This document shows, in pieces, positions 11,851-26,300 of a stretch of DNA of 64,000 nucleotides. The stretch covers positions 479,501 to 543,500 of the forward strand of contig NC_134027.1 in NCBI RefSeq assembly GCF_964204645.1, given 5' to 3'. Position 1 is the first letter of the stretch; every line of letters starts with the position of its first letter. This DNA comes from Tubulanus polymorphus (Eukaryota > Nemertea > Palaeonemertea > Tubulaniformes > Tubulanidae). A program made the translations under genes and the position numbers. The notes beneath the pieces were generated by a model that made no database searches, was not told where the DNA came from, and was given only the letters and a program-made list of their open reading frames with translations.

Positions 11851-12960
11851 CAGCGATATGAAGTTGGCATTGAGCCAATTTCATGTAAAATCGCGGTACG
11901 TTTTTTTATGTGAGCATTTGTTTCATTGGTTCTCGGGTTAAACGACGTATAATCGATGCGCTTGAAGACATGACGAACCTCCGTCTATGTACATGATCAA
12001 CTTTGTTAAAATTCTACGATAAACTGTTTTTGGCGGGAAAATTCTTAGCTCTCGCGTATAAAATTGCAATGACCTCGATTGGGGGCGTTGTCTCTACGAG
12101 CGAATGTGATTGGCTGTTTTTGGGATATACGGGGATTCCGGTGCTACTAAAATAATTATGGGAAAGCCGGAATGGCGAACGTTTAATTGGACTAGGTGCC
12201 GTATACATGCAAATTTCAAATGCTCATTGCTGATGAGAATGTAATTATTATCCACCATAGGTAATGTTTCATTTTAATACCCGGAGATTGATTTGATTGA
12301 CACTGAAGTACAAGCGAACATTCACTTACACAAGGCCTCCACGTGCGCGCGGAGTGCTATAGACTGTTGCATACACAAACACACGCTCGTACAGTATACA
12401 CTACTATAGTGATACTGTAAACGCTGCTTGCTGGCGCGTCTGACATTTCATCAACAGAAGATGAGCGCTATGTTTTCTGTTTGATATAATTTATAATAAA
12501 TTGTAATTTCTTGTGACCTGAAAATATTAAGCAGAAAACTACAAGTATAGGTCGAGGTCTGAATATTGTAGTAGTAAATTCCAGGATTTAAAACGATCTA
12601 ATACGCCAATTTCTTACTGCGCCGGTTTAGATTCCGCGGCCATACATTGCAAGAGGTTTCCAAGACTAAGTATTCAGCCACCCTCTGATATGTGACACCA
12701 TGTGAATTTTGTTTGAATATTTTTTCATATTTTGAAAAATATTTCTTTGAACATATAAAATAGTTTCCGTGCCGTGCCTACCTGTACCCTACGAAATGTA
12801 TCTTTTTGGTCTTATTTGACAACAAAATAATTCTTTGAGAAAGATGAAATACAACATAGAACTTTGAAGTCACGAATTAAACAGATTTTTCAAGCAATGC
12901 CCTTACCCCAAACAACCTCTAGCTTTCAAGGTAAACCACACTTTGCCCATGGGCAATTTA
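11851..12960. other. Unique spacer between two related satellites
   Basis: There is no supported ORF. CpG-containing stretches lie at 12300-12470 and a possible CCAAT-rich strip near 12100. It separates two arrays of the same unit, as if it had been inserted into one array. Confidence 0.5.
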
Positions 12961-13540
12961 TTTGTGTTAGATCGCAGTTTTTAGGTTAGATCGCAGTTTT
13001 TGTGTTAGATCGCATTTTTGTGTTAGATCACTGGTTTTTTGTTAGATCGTAGTTTTTAGGTTAGATCGCTGTTTTGTGTTAGATCGCTGTATTTAGGTTA
13101 GATCGCAGTTTTTGTGTTAGATCACTGTTTTTGTGTAAGATAGCAGTTTTTAGGTTAGATCCCAGTTTTTAAGTTAGATCGCCGTTTTGGGTTAGATCAC
13201 AGTTTTTGTGTTAGATCGCAGTATTTAGGTTAAATTGCTGTTTTAAGGTTAGATGGCTCTTTTTCTGTTAGATCCCTTTTTTTTCTTAGATCGCAGTATT
13301 TAGGTTAGATAGCTGTGTTTAGGTTAGATCGCTGTTTTTAGGTTAGATCGCAGTTTTTGTATTAGATCGCTGTTTTTGGGTTAAAAAGCTGTTTTTGTGT
13401 TAGATTGGTGTTTTTGTGTTAGATCACTATTTTTGTGTTAGATCGCTGTTTTTGTGTTAGATCGATGTTTTTGGGTTAGATCGATGTTTTTGGGTTAGAT
13501 CGCTGTTTTTGGGTTAGATCACTGTTTTTGTGTTTTTGTC
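12961..13540. repeat. Satellite of about 19-20 bp, array 2
   Basis: The same gttagatcgctgtttttg unit as 11158-11850, about 29 copies, somewhat more degenerate in the middle. Confidence 0.9.
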
Positions 13541-13577
13541 AATCATCATATCAAGATTTGCAATCCCAGTTGCCTTC

Positions 13578-14265
13578 ACGTTTCATATAGAGAATTAGTG
13601 GATGTGGTGTCCCTGGACCCCTACATGCATCATATAGAGAATTAGTGGATGTGGTGTCCCTGGAACCCTACATGCACCATATAGAGAATTAGTGGATGTG
13701 GTGTCCCTGGACCCCTACATGCACCATATAGAGAATTAGTGGATGTGGTGTCCCTGGACCCCTACATGCATCATATAGAGAATTAGTGGATGTGGTGTCC
13801 CTGGACCCCTACATGCATCATATAGAGAATTAGTGGATGTGGTGTCCCTGGACCCCTACATGCATCATATAGAGAATTAGTGGATGTGGTGTCCCTGCAC
13901 CCCTACATGCACCATATAGAGAATTAGTGGATGTGGTGTTCCTGGACCCCTACATGCACCATATAGAGAATTAGTGGATGTGGTGTCCCTGGAACCCTAC
14001 ATGCACCATATAGAGAATTAGTGGATGTGGTGTCCCTGGACCCCTACATGCACCATATAGAGAATTAGTGGATGTGGTGTCCCTGGACCCCTACATGCAT
14101 CATATAGAGAATTAGTGGATGTGGTGTCCCTGGACCCCTACATGCATCATATAGAGAATTAGTGGATGTGGTGTCCCTGCACCCCTACATGCACCATATA
14201 GAGAATTAGTGGATGTGGTGTTCCTGGACCCCTACATGCACCATATAGAGAATTAGTTCACTGAA
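13578..14265. repeat. 47-bp minisatellite upstream of exon 1
   Basis: About 14 copies of a 47-bp unit containing agagaattagtggatgtggt and ccctggacccctacatgc. The array ends about 60 bases before exon 1 of the nine-exon gene. The reverse complement forms a longer array (about 33 copies) at 59722-61255, again just upstream of exon 1 copies. Confidence 0.97.
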
Positions 14266-14328
14266 CCAGAATAAGACTGACTGATATATTTTCAAAGGAT
14301 TTAATATTTTTACTTGTTTTTCTAGAAT

Positions 14329-17300
14329 ATGCCAAAAGCCATAAGAAAAACACGGGGCGCGGGCCCCTCACATTCGAGCCCGTATAATAAAGTAAGTACA
14401 AATTTACTGCTTCCATGCTTATTTATTCATCCAATACTTAGTATTTTGTACCCCTGGGTCCAGTTTCACAAAAAGGATTAACGCCTAAATCGATTTAAGA
14501 TAAACTGAATTAATGAAGAAATTAAATCGATTTAAGAGTTAAACCTGTTTGTGAAACTGGGCCCTGAATTGCATCTAGAATGAAAAATAAGAAAAAAAAA
14601 TATTGAAAATAACGTTGGTGAAATATTTCTGGATCTTTCTGGATTTCTGCTCAATGCATCGTTTAGTAAAATATCGATATTCTCTAAAAGTAAAGATATA
14701 AGAATAAAAATATTGTATTGAATCGTGATTAGTTACTGTATGCGCTGCTAGTTGTTGCCCAACCCATAGCCTCATTTCTCTCCATTCTAAATTTGCATTG
14801 TTTAACATTGCCTGGTTGCTATGGAAACTATTTATTTAAGTTTCTTTGTGGTATCCATGGCAACAGTAACGTTTAGGTAGTGGCACCAATTATGGGTCCC
14901 AACGTTCCCATGGCGATACATGAGAACATTTATCCTATTTTTGACCTTCATGACGTAAGATGGTAGTGAGTCGATGACGTCATTTTCGTCTCACCACTAA
15001 TGAAAAAAAAAAATGAAATGAAAAAAAGGAAGAAATGGTTAGAATTACGTTTATAAAATTTTTCTGGATCGGCTAAATGTATTGTTCCATTAAATATCGA
15101 CATTCTCTAAAATCATAGGCATCAATATCAAAATGATGATACAGCAGACTCCGCTTAACTCTGTTCTATTTGGACCATTAATTAACCGAATACCGACTTT
15201 TTAAATTTTAGGATTTTAACTTTAAGGATCAGAAAATGTGTATGCAATATCAACCGGGTACCGAGTAGGGTGGCCGAGTCTACTGTAGTCTGCTGCCCCC
15301 TCGAATCCATTACCTTATTATCTCTCAATTTGCATTGTTTGACCTCGTCTGGTTGCTATGGAAACTATTTAGTTATATCAGGAACGGTTTTTTCGAGGTA
15401 ACCAGTGGCAACATTTAACAGGCGTGTCCGTCCTAGAGATAAACTGTCTGATTTCACAGCCACATCCGTCCTGGAGATAAACTGTTAGATAAACTCTGAT
15501 TTCGCGTCCGTCCTATTTCTTGTCATTGTATGAATATGTTTTCTCTTTTATAGAGAACTCAACAACAACAACAACAACAGCAACAACAACAGCAGCAACA
15601 GCAACAAAAATTTGATATTTCTATGTCTGGGATTGACGTAAGTTATCGTAAACGCCTGTTTGAAGTCATCATTCTTGAGCTTGAAACCGAAATTTATATA
15701 TATAGAATATTAAACCCTGCTTCTGCTACTGACAGGTAATGTCCGTCATACATTACTGCATCGTCAAATCTATACCAGGGTGCACCCAGCCTGATCGTTC
15801 GCATCATCACATGCAAAGGGCTGATTATTTTGGAACCCAGTTTTTATCAGCTGGAACATTCTGCACATTCGACCATATTGATTGATAGCCCGTTATAGAC
15901 GAGTGGAGAAAAACTGGAAAACCAGTTCAATGTTACCTCATGGTAAACATAAGGGAATTTCAATGAGTTTAACTCACATTTACAGAGTTTTAACGAGGTT
16001 AGACTGAATTAACCATTATTCCATCAATGGTGTGTTCTGTCCATCAAGGCTCCTCAGACGCACCGAGCAGTCAAATGCAGCAGTAGCGCGAGGGTCGGGT
16101 GTTCTCGTGTGGGCAGATGGTCCGAACCCCAAAACCATTTACTTACACTATACAAATCAGATCAGGTTTTTAACATTGTCTTTGATTGTATTTTCAGTTT
16201 CTGCCGACAACGCCGCCAAGCGGTACTTCTACGCCGGTAAGTGATAACTATTTTCTAATAAATCACGCTTATTTCAATTTGTAATTTGAAAATAGAGGGC
16301 AGTAGCTGTTTTGCATAAATTATGCTAATTAGGAATAAAATCAAATTCGATTAAGTCTCATCATCGTAGAAGTCATATATTAATGATGCTATCTCTACAG
16401 TTGTCATTTAAATTAAGTGTTATATTTACTACTTAATTTGCTTCATGACCCAAAAGCCTCTACTATATAACTACTGGTTTTGTTCTAATCTTGGAGAATT
16501 TGCTGCAAAATTAACTTATCATTCGTTAATCAGTTTTTATCGAAAACCCGAATCAGTGATACATGCATTCATGAATATCCATCTAATATTTTGTTTTATT
16601 TTATCTTTACAGGATTTATCACCGATACAGCACGTGGACGTAAGACATTAAACATTGATCTTGAATTTTAAGTTCAAACTAATTTATTTTTTATCTCACT
16701 CGGGACTATAGTTATTGCGTTCACTTTGCGTCCAGTTGTCTCGGCTAGTTTTTGATTTATCGTGTTGATAATTGGTTTATATACTCAAACTACTCAAACT
16801 CAAAATATTGGCACAATTGGAATTAAGATGGCGGACTTGTATGACCATTTTTTTCCCCGGCAAAATCAGCGCTTTAGGATCAATTCTGTTGTTGTTATAT
16901 TACATTGAAATCAGAGTTTAATATATATCAGTATAGAGCAGGTTTTTGCTCTAGTTATAAATAAAGTTATAAATAATCTCATGACATGTTCTGTATATGT
17001 GTAGTGAGTTTCAATGTCTTTGGTTCCTTTTAAACCAGGGGGAGTTAAATTTGAAAATGTCAGATCGTCGAGCATTTCAGACCACTTCCAAAGTGGGTCC
17101 CTGCACCCCTAGTTATACCGTTAATATTTTAATAATACATTAATATTTTTATTTGATAGAATATATTGATATACCATACATTGATATCGGTCTTGTAATT
17201 GGATCAACAACCATGAGATCAAAACACAGCAAATATGAACCTGCTGTGAATCAATAGATTTGTGATAAATGTAATGAAATTGTTATTTTTCATATTGACT

Positions 17301-20300
17301 TTTTGAGTTAAGGGTCTGTTGTATAAGAGTATTTGGTCTCGCGTGTCAATGTATGATATCAATCTGTTGTATTTCCTCGTTCCAATGTTTAAAAGGTGTT
17401 CGTCACCTTATATTAATATCCTCCGTGTTTAGAAACCTGTGCGTATTACTTTTACCGTTAGATGGCGCCATAAGTGTGATATTTGATATATGGGATACCC
17501 GCAAAACCAGCTATTCCACCAGATGGCGCAACGAGTAGTAGGTCGTTCGTTGTCAAAATTAGTTCATTTTCGATGAACTTTGAACTGGTTTGAAGAAGAA
17601 ATACTTTCATTCTTCTACTCTGATATCGGTTTAGTTTTCATTAATAATTGATTCATTTAAGAGAACAATTCATTCAGATTTAATTGAAATGTACAAGAAA
17701 ATCGAACGCAGACGACCAACTATTTACTAGCGACACCTGGTGGATCCTCGCCTGCCATAAGTGGAATCCTCGATTGCCACAGTAAGACTGCGGGTATCCC
17801 ATTGTTTGGCGTGTGATAAAGTAAAGTTAGAAAACGAATGTTTAACTTTGTTGTGAAATGAAAGCGTTTTGGAGATTTTTAAACCGATCAAATCAATATT
17901 TTGATATTACGCTTGAAACCCTTCCCACTCATATTCTGCTTACTAAGTATATATTCTAGTTTCCGTGGAAATCATGGTGAGTGGCGCCATCTATACAGTG
18001 GAGTTAGCTTTATAAATCGAGTATGATTCGACAAGTGGCTCCATCTATTCCCTAATACTGAAGCGAGGTAACCAGCAGCGCCCTCATATACAGGAAATGA
18101 ACGCCTATCAAGTTTAACAATGCACGGTGTATTGACCACAGCGACCGGTGATAATTATATCAATGTTGATTAGCTATTGCCATAGACAGGTCCGTAGCGT
18201 TTGACTGGACCAGAACGGGGCCCCCTAACCAAAACAAATTTTGAAAACGTGCCCAGATAAATTGCCTCTGGGAGATTGATTAACGAGGTTTTGATTGAAT
18301 GAACAAATTTTAATATTTGTAAGTTTAACATTTCTGTTTTTAATTTTTCTTTGTAAGGAACTGAATTTTCGAACCCCCCTGAACCGCTTCAAGCTACGTT
18401 CCTGATATAGTGCTAGCTATACCTGAATACTTTTCTCTTATTGAAATTGTCTAAAAAACCAGCACCTTGAACTAATGAACGTCATAATGAAAATGTTTAA
18501 AAATTCAACCGTTAATGAATTTGACTAATGTATCTTTTTTATTTTCATTTCTAGCGTCAGTTTGCCTCAGAGGCTGGGTCGCCGTCGCTTAATGTAAGTA
18601 TCAGTGACGCCCTCAATCTCACATGCCTCACTTCCCTCCTAATGTAACCATTTTTATGAAATTCCTCAAGAAAATATATACTGATAATCTTAGAATACAC
18701 GTTTTTGTACCCAGACCCCTTCATTCTACTGAACTACCGTGTAATCAGTACCTGTTGTGTTCATTTTCTGTTGCATTGATTTATATATTATTTCTATTTA
18801 TAGTTGTCAAACAACAGCAGCAGCAGCAGCGCACCCCTCCCGCCGGAGACGCCTCCCGACCTGCAAGCAAGAAGTAAGTTCAGTCTTCAAATACAATTTC
18901 AACGCATTCAATTTTTTGTATGGCGTTAAAACGGTTAAAGTTGTGACTAGTTTTCATAACTCCGTGACGTCAGGTGTGAGACAAAATACAATATCATATT
19001 TCCATCGAGTACCGGACCCTTTCCTATGTTTTTTGCCAATTTGGATTGAATGATCGCCAGCGGTTTTTCTATACAACCCGGCTCTGCTGTATTGCATTTA
19101 GCCATCCTTTTTCTTGGCGTTTTTTATAAGAAGGTGTTTGATTTTGTCTCTAAGGGATTTAGGAATTTAAGAGACACTTGTACTCTCTATGCAGTGAGTT
19201 TGTTCTGTTTTTGTTCCCTCGTGAATTTTATTTTTGTTTGAATCAAATCAAATCAGTGCATCTTTCTTGAATTGCGTGTATGTTATAATATTATGTAAGT
19301 TATAACGTTAAAATATCTGTTATATTTAAACCGAATATTTAATTGTTGTATTTTGAATGCGATAATGCCGCTCCCTGCTAAAGTCCAGCGTCGTCGTCGT
19401 GAGGGATGCGGTCATCTGTTCGGGCCCTGATTACGTTCTGTGTTCATCCTGTTTGGCTACATCGGGCGTTATATGAGTTAATCCTTCCTGGACTTGCGGA
19501 TTGTGGTCGGAAGATCTATGGGTTCGGGCCGAGAAGTCCCAGAAACAGAAAGTACAGTTTCTGTCGATGTACCGATTGATGTCTCTATTTCAGAAAGTAA
19601 CAGCGGTCGCCAGCTGTACTAGCACGGTTGGTTTCCCAACTCCATTCTCTGAGGAGGATCGCTGGTTCTCTAGTGCCGGTCAGTCACCAGTCAATCAATG
19701 GTTCAGCTGGCATCCCAGGGTATTGAACATCCAGTCCGGTCCGGTCCAGGCATCACTGGGAACTGTACATCCAGTCTGGTCCGGTCCAGGCATCACCGGG
19801 TACTGAACATCTGGTCCGGTCCGGCAGCTTTGAGCACCAGTCCATTCCAGACATCACTGGGTACTGAACATCCAGTCCGGTCCGGTCCAGGCATCACCGG
19901 GTACTGAACATCCAGTCCGGTCCGGTCCAGGCATCACTGGGAACTGTACATCCAGTCCGGTCCGGTCCAGGCATCACTGGCAACTGTACATCCAGTCCGG
20001 TCCGGTCCAGGCATCACCGGGTACTGAACATCTGGTCCGGTCCGGCAGCTTCGAGCACCAGTCCATTCCAGGCATCACCGGGTACTGAACATCCAGTCCG
20101 GTCCGGTCCAGGCATCACTGGGAACTGTACATCCAGTCCGGTCCGGTCCAGGCATCACTGGGAACTGTACATCCAGTCCGGTCCGGTCCAGGCATCACTG
20201 GGAACTGTACATCCAGTCTGGTCCGGTCCAGGCATCACCGGGTACTGAACATCCAGTCCCGTCCGGTCCAAGCATCACTGGGTACTGAACATCCAGTCTG

Positions 20301-23300
20301 GTCCGGTCCAGGCATCACTGGGTACTGAACATCCAGTCTGGTCTGGTCCAGGCATCACTGGGAACTGTACATCCAGTCCGGTCCGGTCCAGGCATCATCA
20401 GGTACTGAACATCCGGTCTGGTCCGGTCCAGGTATCACCGGGAACTGAACATCTGGTCCGGTCCGGTCCAGGCATCACTGGGAACTGTACATCCAGTCTG
20501 GTCCGGTCCAGGCATCATCAGGTACTGAACATCCGGTCTGGTCCGGCCAAGGCATCATCAGGTACTGAACATCCGGTCTGGTCCGGGCGGCCTGGCATCA
20601 ATGTTTCGAATTTGAAACATAGTTATTATGGCTCTAGGTTTGGTAGAGGGCGCTATTCTACCAGACGCAGGAGTAAGGTCACCTTCACTGATATCGAGGA
20701 TGGATCGAGAGATTATGATTGATTCTGTAGGAACCATCATCATTCATCAGTTCACGTCGAGGGACCGTTTAGGAAGTTCATGTCTTTCACGTCGAGGGAC
20801 CGTTTAGGAAGTTCACGTCTTTCACGTCTAGGGACCGTTTAGGAAGTTCACGTCTTTCACGTCGAGGGACCGTTTAGGAAGTTCACGTCTTTCACGTCGT
20901 GGGACCGTTTAGGAAGTTCACGTCTTTCACGTCGAGGGACCGTTTAGGAAGTTCACGTCTTTCACGTCGAGGGACCGTTTAGGAAGTTCATGTCTTTCAC
21001 GTCGAGGGACCGTTTAGGAAGTTCATGTCTTTCACGTTGAGGGACCGTTTAGGAAGTTCACGTCTTTTACGTCGAGGGACCGTTTAGGAAGTTCATCTCT
21101 TTCACGTCGAGGGACCGTTTAGGAAGTTCACGTCTTTCACGTCGAGGGACCGTTTAGGAAGTTCATGTCTTTCACGTCGAGGGACCCTTTAGGAAGTTCA
21201 TGTCTTTCACATCGAGGGACCGTTTAGGAAGTCGTCACAATAATCGGGATTTCCGTGATTTCGAAAGTAAGATGTTATTGTCATTGTAAGCTACCGCAGT
21301 TACAGGTAAGCCTATTCTTGATTGCCCGGTTAGAAGTTCAGTTATTCGGAATTCTGACTCTGAATTTCTGAGGGGTAGCATCTGATTTCAACGAGGATCT
21401 AGTTCCTGCAGCAATAAGCTTCGGGTTGCCGCTCACAACGGAAGCTCATAACACGGTTAGCCATGCCTGCAGGGGATATGCTATTTTTTACCCCTCAGCC
21501 ATAGGACGCAAGGGGTAAAAAATCACTTATGTCCGGACGGGCGGGCTGTTTGTTTTTGACATATACAGGTCATCCAAGATGGCCGCCACAGCCATTGCAA
21601 TGTGTTAAATAGCCATTTGAAGCTTGTTATCGCTCTACAGACTTAAGTTTTTCATTGATTTTCTTGTGACTTGGTTTGTTTGTTTGAGGTGTGAGATGGA
21701 TGAGCCCTATTATTTTTGACATATATAGGTCATCCAAGATGGCCACCACGGTTGTTTTAATGTGAGAAATAGCTATATTTTGGAGCTTGTTTTCCACTGT
21801 ACAATCTACAGTTTTATACTGATTTTCTTATCACGTGCTATGTGGATTGAAGGCATAAGGATCGATGAACTCTACTGTGTTTGATGTGTGTAGGCCACCA
21901 CAGTTATATCAGTGTCTTGAATAGCCGATTTGGAGCTTGTTACTGCTCTAAGATGTAGAAGCTTAGAGGATTATAATTTTATTCATACTTGTACTGTGGT
22001 TTATTTATGGTGGTCAGAGGATGAGCCCTATTACAATTTTGCATTCTCTACTTGACTCACTGGTCAAGGGTTAATATCTAGTTTGTTAAATGTGGAGAAA
22101 CTCGTGCTAAGTCCTCGGCAGGTCCCCATGTCGGTGAATCACCACCACCCCCACCCCCCGGACTTTGATCTCAATATTTTGCGTGAATCGTCAGCAGTTT
22201 CAAGAGAATGGGCTCGATTAGGTGTGGAACAATTGGAATCCTCGAATGCCACAGTCGAACCTAGAGTATTAAGAGCTCAATTAGGTTCGTCTTTGCGTCT
22301 CTTCTCCGGTTGGAGTGCTCCAGTTTTGACCAAACGGAGGAATATTCGAGAGGTGCAGATTCAAGTCAACCATGCGGACTCCGTGAAAGAAGCGTTCTGG
22401 TCCAGCTCCAGCTCCGACAGCTGAAGGTTCAGCTCCGGCTCCGACAGCTAAAGGTTCAGCTCTGGCTCCGGCAGCTCAAGGTCCGGCTCCGGCAGCTCAA
22501 GGTCCGGCTCCGGCAGCTCAAGGTCCAGCTCTGGCTCCGGCCGCTCAAGGTTCAGCTCCGGCTCCAGCTCCGGCCGCTCAAGGTTCAGCCCGAACTCACA
22601 CAATGCCATCTCAAGCATCTTACTTTCTCAAGCGGCTACTGGTGGTTGGAGAACAAGTGCACAGCTCCAACATTCTCGTGCCCCTTCTGGTCAGAATAAT
22701 TCTAATTCATATCACTAAAAGGAGCTCTTCCTCTCGGAGAAACTCAAAATGAATGCTCGGGGCCAGTGAGAGGTTGTCTGCAGCAGGCAGCCACTGGTCC
22801 GTCGGTCCCGGGTCGTATCGCGGAGGCTACTGTCTTCAATTCTGAACACCTCTCGACATGCGCCCGAAAGCAGATCAGGAGACACTAATCTCGTCAGCTC
22901 TCAAAGATCTGGCCAAAAAGAGAGCAATAGAACCAGTACGCGACGAAGCCACATCCGGCTGGTTTTCATGAAAATTTATGCTCCTGAAAACCACAGGGCG
23001 TCGATGGACTGTCATTCCTCGAGCGGCACCTGGATATCCCGAGGCTTCCGATGACTAAAACAGGGAGGTAATTCAAGGTCTCCGTCGAGGTTAATGGGCG
23101 GCTGCATTGGACCTGAAAGATGCATATTTTCAGGTTCCTGTTCACCCGAAATCCTGTCAATTTTACAGAATAAAAGTTGAAAGGCTGCCAGTTCCAGTTC
23201 AGGTCTCTTCCAATCGGCCTCAGTACAGCCCACGCCCTGGGTATTTACCAGCTTGGGTCAAGTCCAGAAGGTACATTACAGTCCAGGGCTGGGTTTCATA

Positions 23301-26300
23301 GATTTGGAAGAAAAATAATTCCAGGGAACATTTTGAAATTTGTCAGTTATAACCATGGTTTCTCATTGTTAGTATGGTGGTTGTTACCAAGATTGAGGAT
23401 TTACCCCTAGGGATAACTTTGATACTCAGTCTATGAAACCGGGTCCTGGAGTATTTGTCTGTTGGTTTACCTCGACGACTGGTTACTAGTACCAAACTCG
23501 ACTATAGAATGTCAGGAGGCGAGGACCGCTGTCGTAGACTTAGTTCACCAGTTCCGCGTAAACTAAGTAAAATCTCACTTGATGCCGTCCCAACAGTTCA
23601 CATCTCCGGATCAGCACGGTCTTTCCGTCCATGGCTCGAGTAGCCAAACTTCAAGAAGCGTAGTTACCACAAACGAGAGGACAGCTAGTTATCGGTGACG
23701 CCTGTGGCTAAATGCAATACCGCAGTGCCAGGGATCGTATCTCTGGCTATCTACACATTCAGAGAATATTAACTAAAACCATAGGAAAGGGTCAAGCACT
23801 ACTCCGAAAAAAAACTAATTTTATTTCCAAAAAATTATGATATTATATGGATTGCATGCTGTGTGGAAGAAGTTTTCAAAATTATTTAGGAGCTTATTAT
23901 AATTTGAATGCATGAATTGAGAGCAATTTGAAATGTATTGATATCCGAAAGTGTCTCCATTGACTTCACTCATTCACCTGATGAAGCTTCTATACATTAG
24001 TACCCAAAGCTTGTGTGTCAAATAAACTAGTTACACGTCCTATAAAGTACTACTTGTCTCGTTATATATTCTAAACCCCAGTTAACAATTCCAGTAAGTC
24101 AGGTTTAGGGAATAGATATTTAAACCTTGAGATGATACCGATGTGATACAATTCCAGTAAGTCAGGTTTAGGGAATAGATATTTAAACCTTCAGATGAAA
24201 CCGATGTGATACAATTCCAGTAAGTCAAGTTTAGGGAATAGATATTTAAACCTTCAGATGAAACCGATGTAATACAATTCCAGTAAGTCAGGTTTAGGGA
24301 ATAGATATTTAAACCTTGAGATTAAACCGATGTGATACAATTCCAGTAAGTCAGGTTTAGGGAATAGATATTTAAACCTTGAGATGATACCGATGTGATA
24401 CAATTCCAGTAAGTCAGGTTTAGGGAATAAATATTTAAACCTTGAGATGATACCGATGTAATACAATTCCAGTAAGTCAGGTTTAGGGAATAGATATTTA
24501 AACCTTGAGATTAAACCGATGTGATACAATTCCAGTAAGTCAGGTTTAGGGAATAGATATTTAAACCTTGAGATGAAACCGATGTGATACAATTCCAGTA
24601 AGTCAGGTTTAGGGAATAGATATTTAAACCTTGAGATGAAACCGATGTGATACAATCCCAGTAAGTCAGGTTTAGGGAATAGATATTTAAACCTTGAGAT
24701 TAAACCGATGTGATACAATTCCAGTAAGTCAGGTTTAGGGAATAGATATTTAAACCTTGAGATTAAACCGATGTAATACAATTCCAGTAAGTCAGGTTTA
24801 GGGAATAGATATTTAAACCTTGAGATGATACCGATGTGATACAATTCCAGTAAGTCAGGTTTAGGGAATAGATATTTAAACCTTGAGATGATACCGATGA
24901 ATTTAGCAATTTTGAATGAATTAAACCAATATGAGATTTCGATCCTAAGAATATTGGAAGCTTGTGTTTAACGTTACTAAATAGTAATATTATATAAAGC
25001 TAGAAGGACACGAGGGTATCCATTTTTTTGCCCGATCGCAACGATTAAATTTGCCGGTGAATTTATACGCCCGATACGAGTGGGTACCGATCTATCTATA
25101 AATCGGCCGTCACGGTGATTTCGTCGCCCGCCAACATTAAACATGTTCTATATTTACGCCGGTGTTCGGGTCACTTGTTAATTCGCTCGTCTTGTCGGCA
25201 AGCTTAAAAAGATTTAGAAAAAACTACATATTCTTCTTCCTGAATAAACTGGATTCACCTGGGTTCAGTTTCATGAGACACAGTTCAAACTGCTCTTGAA
25301 TTTGAGTTTGTAATTAATGTATGTGATTATAATGAATTGTATTTTTTGTTTTACAGCACTGATATTTAGATTGAGTCGTGCGTTCCGGCGGGAGGAGTTC
25401 GTACGCTTATTTTTACCGGAGTGTAAGTAGTTTAACTATTTTCATACAATATCATTTAGTGTGACGTGTGTTACTGATCCAGGAATTTTTCCAAGAGGGG
25501 GTTCATAAAAATCCTGACTTAAATCTCTAATGATAGCCGGGGCCTATACGGCATATTGTTTGGCCAAACATAAGATCATATGGTACCGGTTTTTTGGCTT
25601 GTCTCGAGTAAGCATTTACATTCCTTCAAGAAAACGAATTTTTAAAATTTTTGGTAGCTGATCAGCGGAGTCACGACCCCTGAAACCCTCCCTGGATCCG
25701 GGCCTGTGATATCTCCTCAAAATCTAATAAAAACATTCAACAAATTAATGCTATAATGACGATATGTAGCCTGTTATATCTGTCTATTTGAATGCATTTG
25801 CATAAAGAAATAGTTGCAGAATTATCAACTGCAAATAACAGTGTAACCCTAGTGGGTCTTAAGAGACGGCCAGAGCCTTTTTATAGGTTGTTATGGCTCA
25901 CAACCTGACTGAGTTAGCTGTACGGACCTGTCAGATTAGTTACTTCTAGAAGTTATGTTAGTCACATTTTCTGACTATATTCTGGAAAACAGTGGAAGCT
26001 TGTATCCACCCTAGATTAGAACCAATCAGAATAGAACCAATCAGAATAGAACCAATCAGAATAAAACCAATCAGAATAGAACCAATTAGAATAAAACCAA
26101 TCAGAATAGAACCAATCAGAATAAAACCAATCAGAATAAAACTAATCAGAATAGAACCAATCAGAATAGAACCAATCAGAATAGAACCAATCAGAATAGA
26201 ACCAATCAGAATAGAACCAATCAGAATACACTATTTTACAGAAAATGTATTTATGACAATTGCGTAAGGTTTTAGTAAAATAGTGTTTTTTCTCGAGTAG

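Larger units (their letters stand above)
18874..25356 (+). other. Intron 6 of the 337-aa gene (repeat depot)
   Basis: This 6.5-kb intron contains, in order: a possible LINE tail at about 19080-19255 (ends aatcaaatcaaatca), gag-like remains, 40-bp and 35-bp minisatellites, a 165-bp triplicate, a DIRS-like RT relic with a nested hairpin element, and a 63-bp minisatellite. After these lies a CpG-containing block (24960-25250) that also occurs in inverted copy at 56640-56960. Confidence 0.55.

Noticed and set aside
11158-13540. Telomeric TTAGG repeat
   Set aside because: ttaggttag words occur, but the true unit is about 19-20 bp and includes atcgctgtttt.
13578-14265. CRISPR-like array
   Set aside because: Units are contiguous without unique spacers, and the host is eukaryotic. 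The same applies to all other arrays here.
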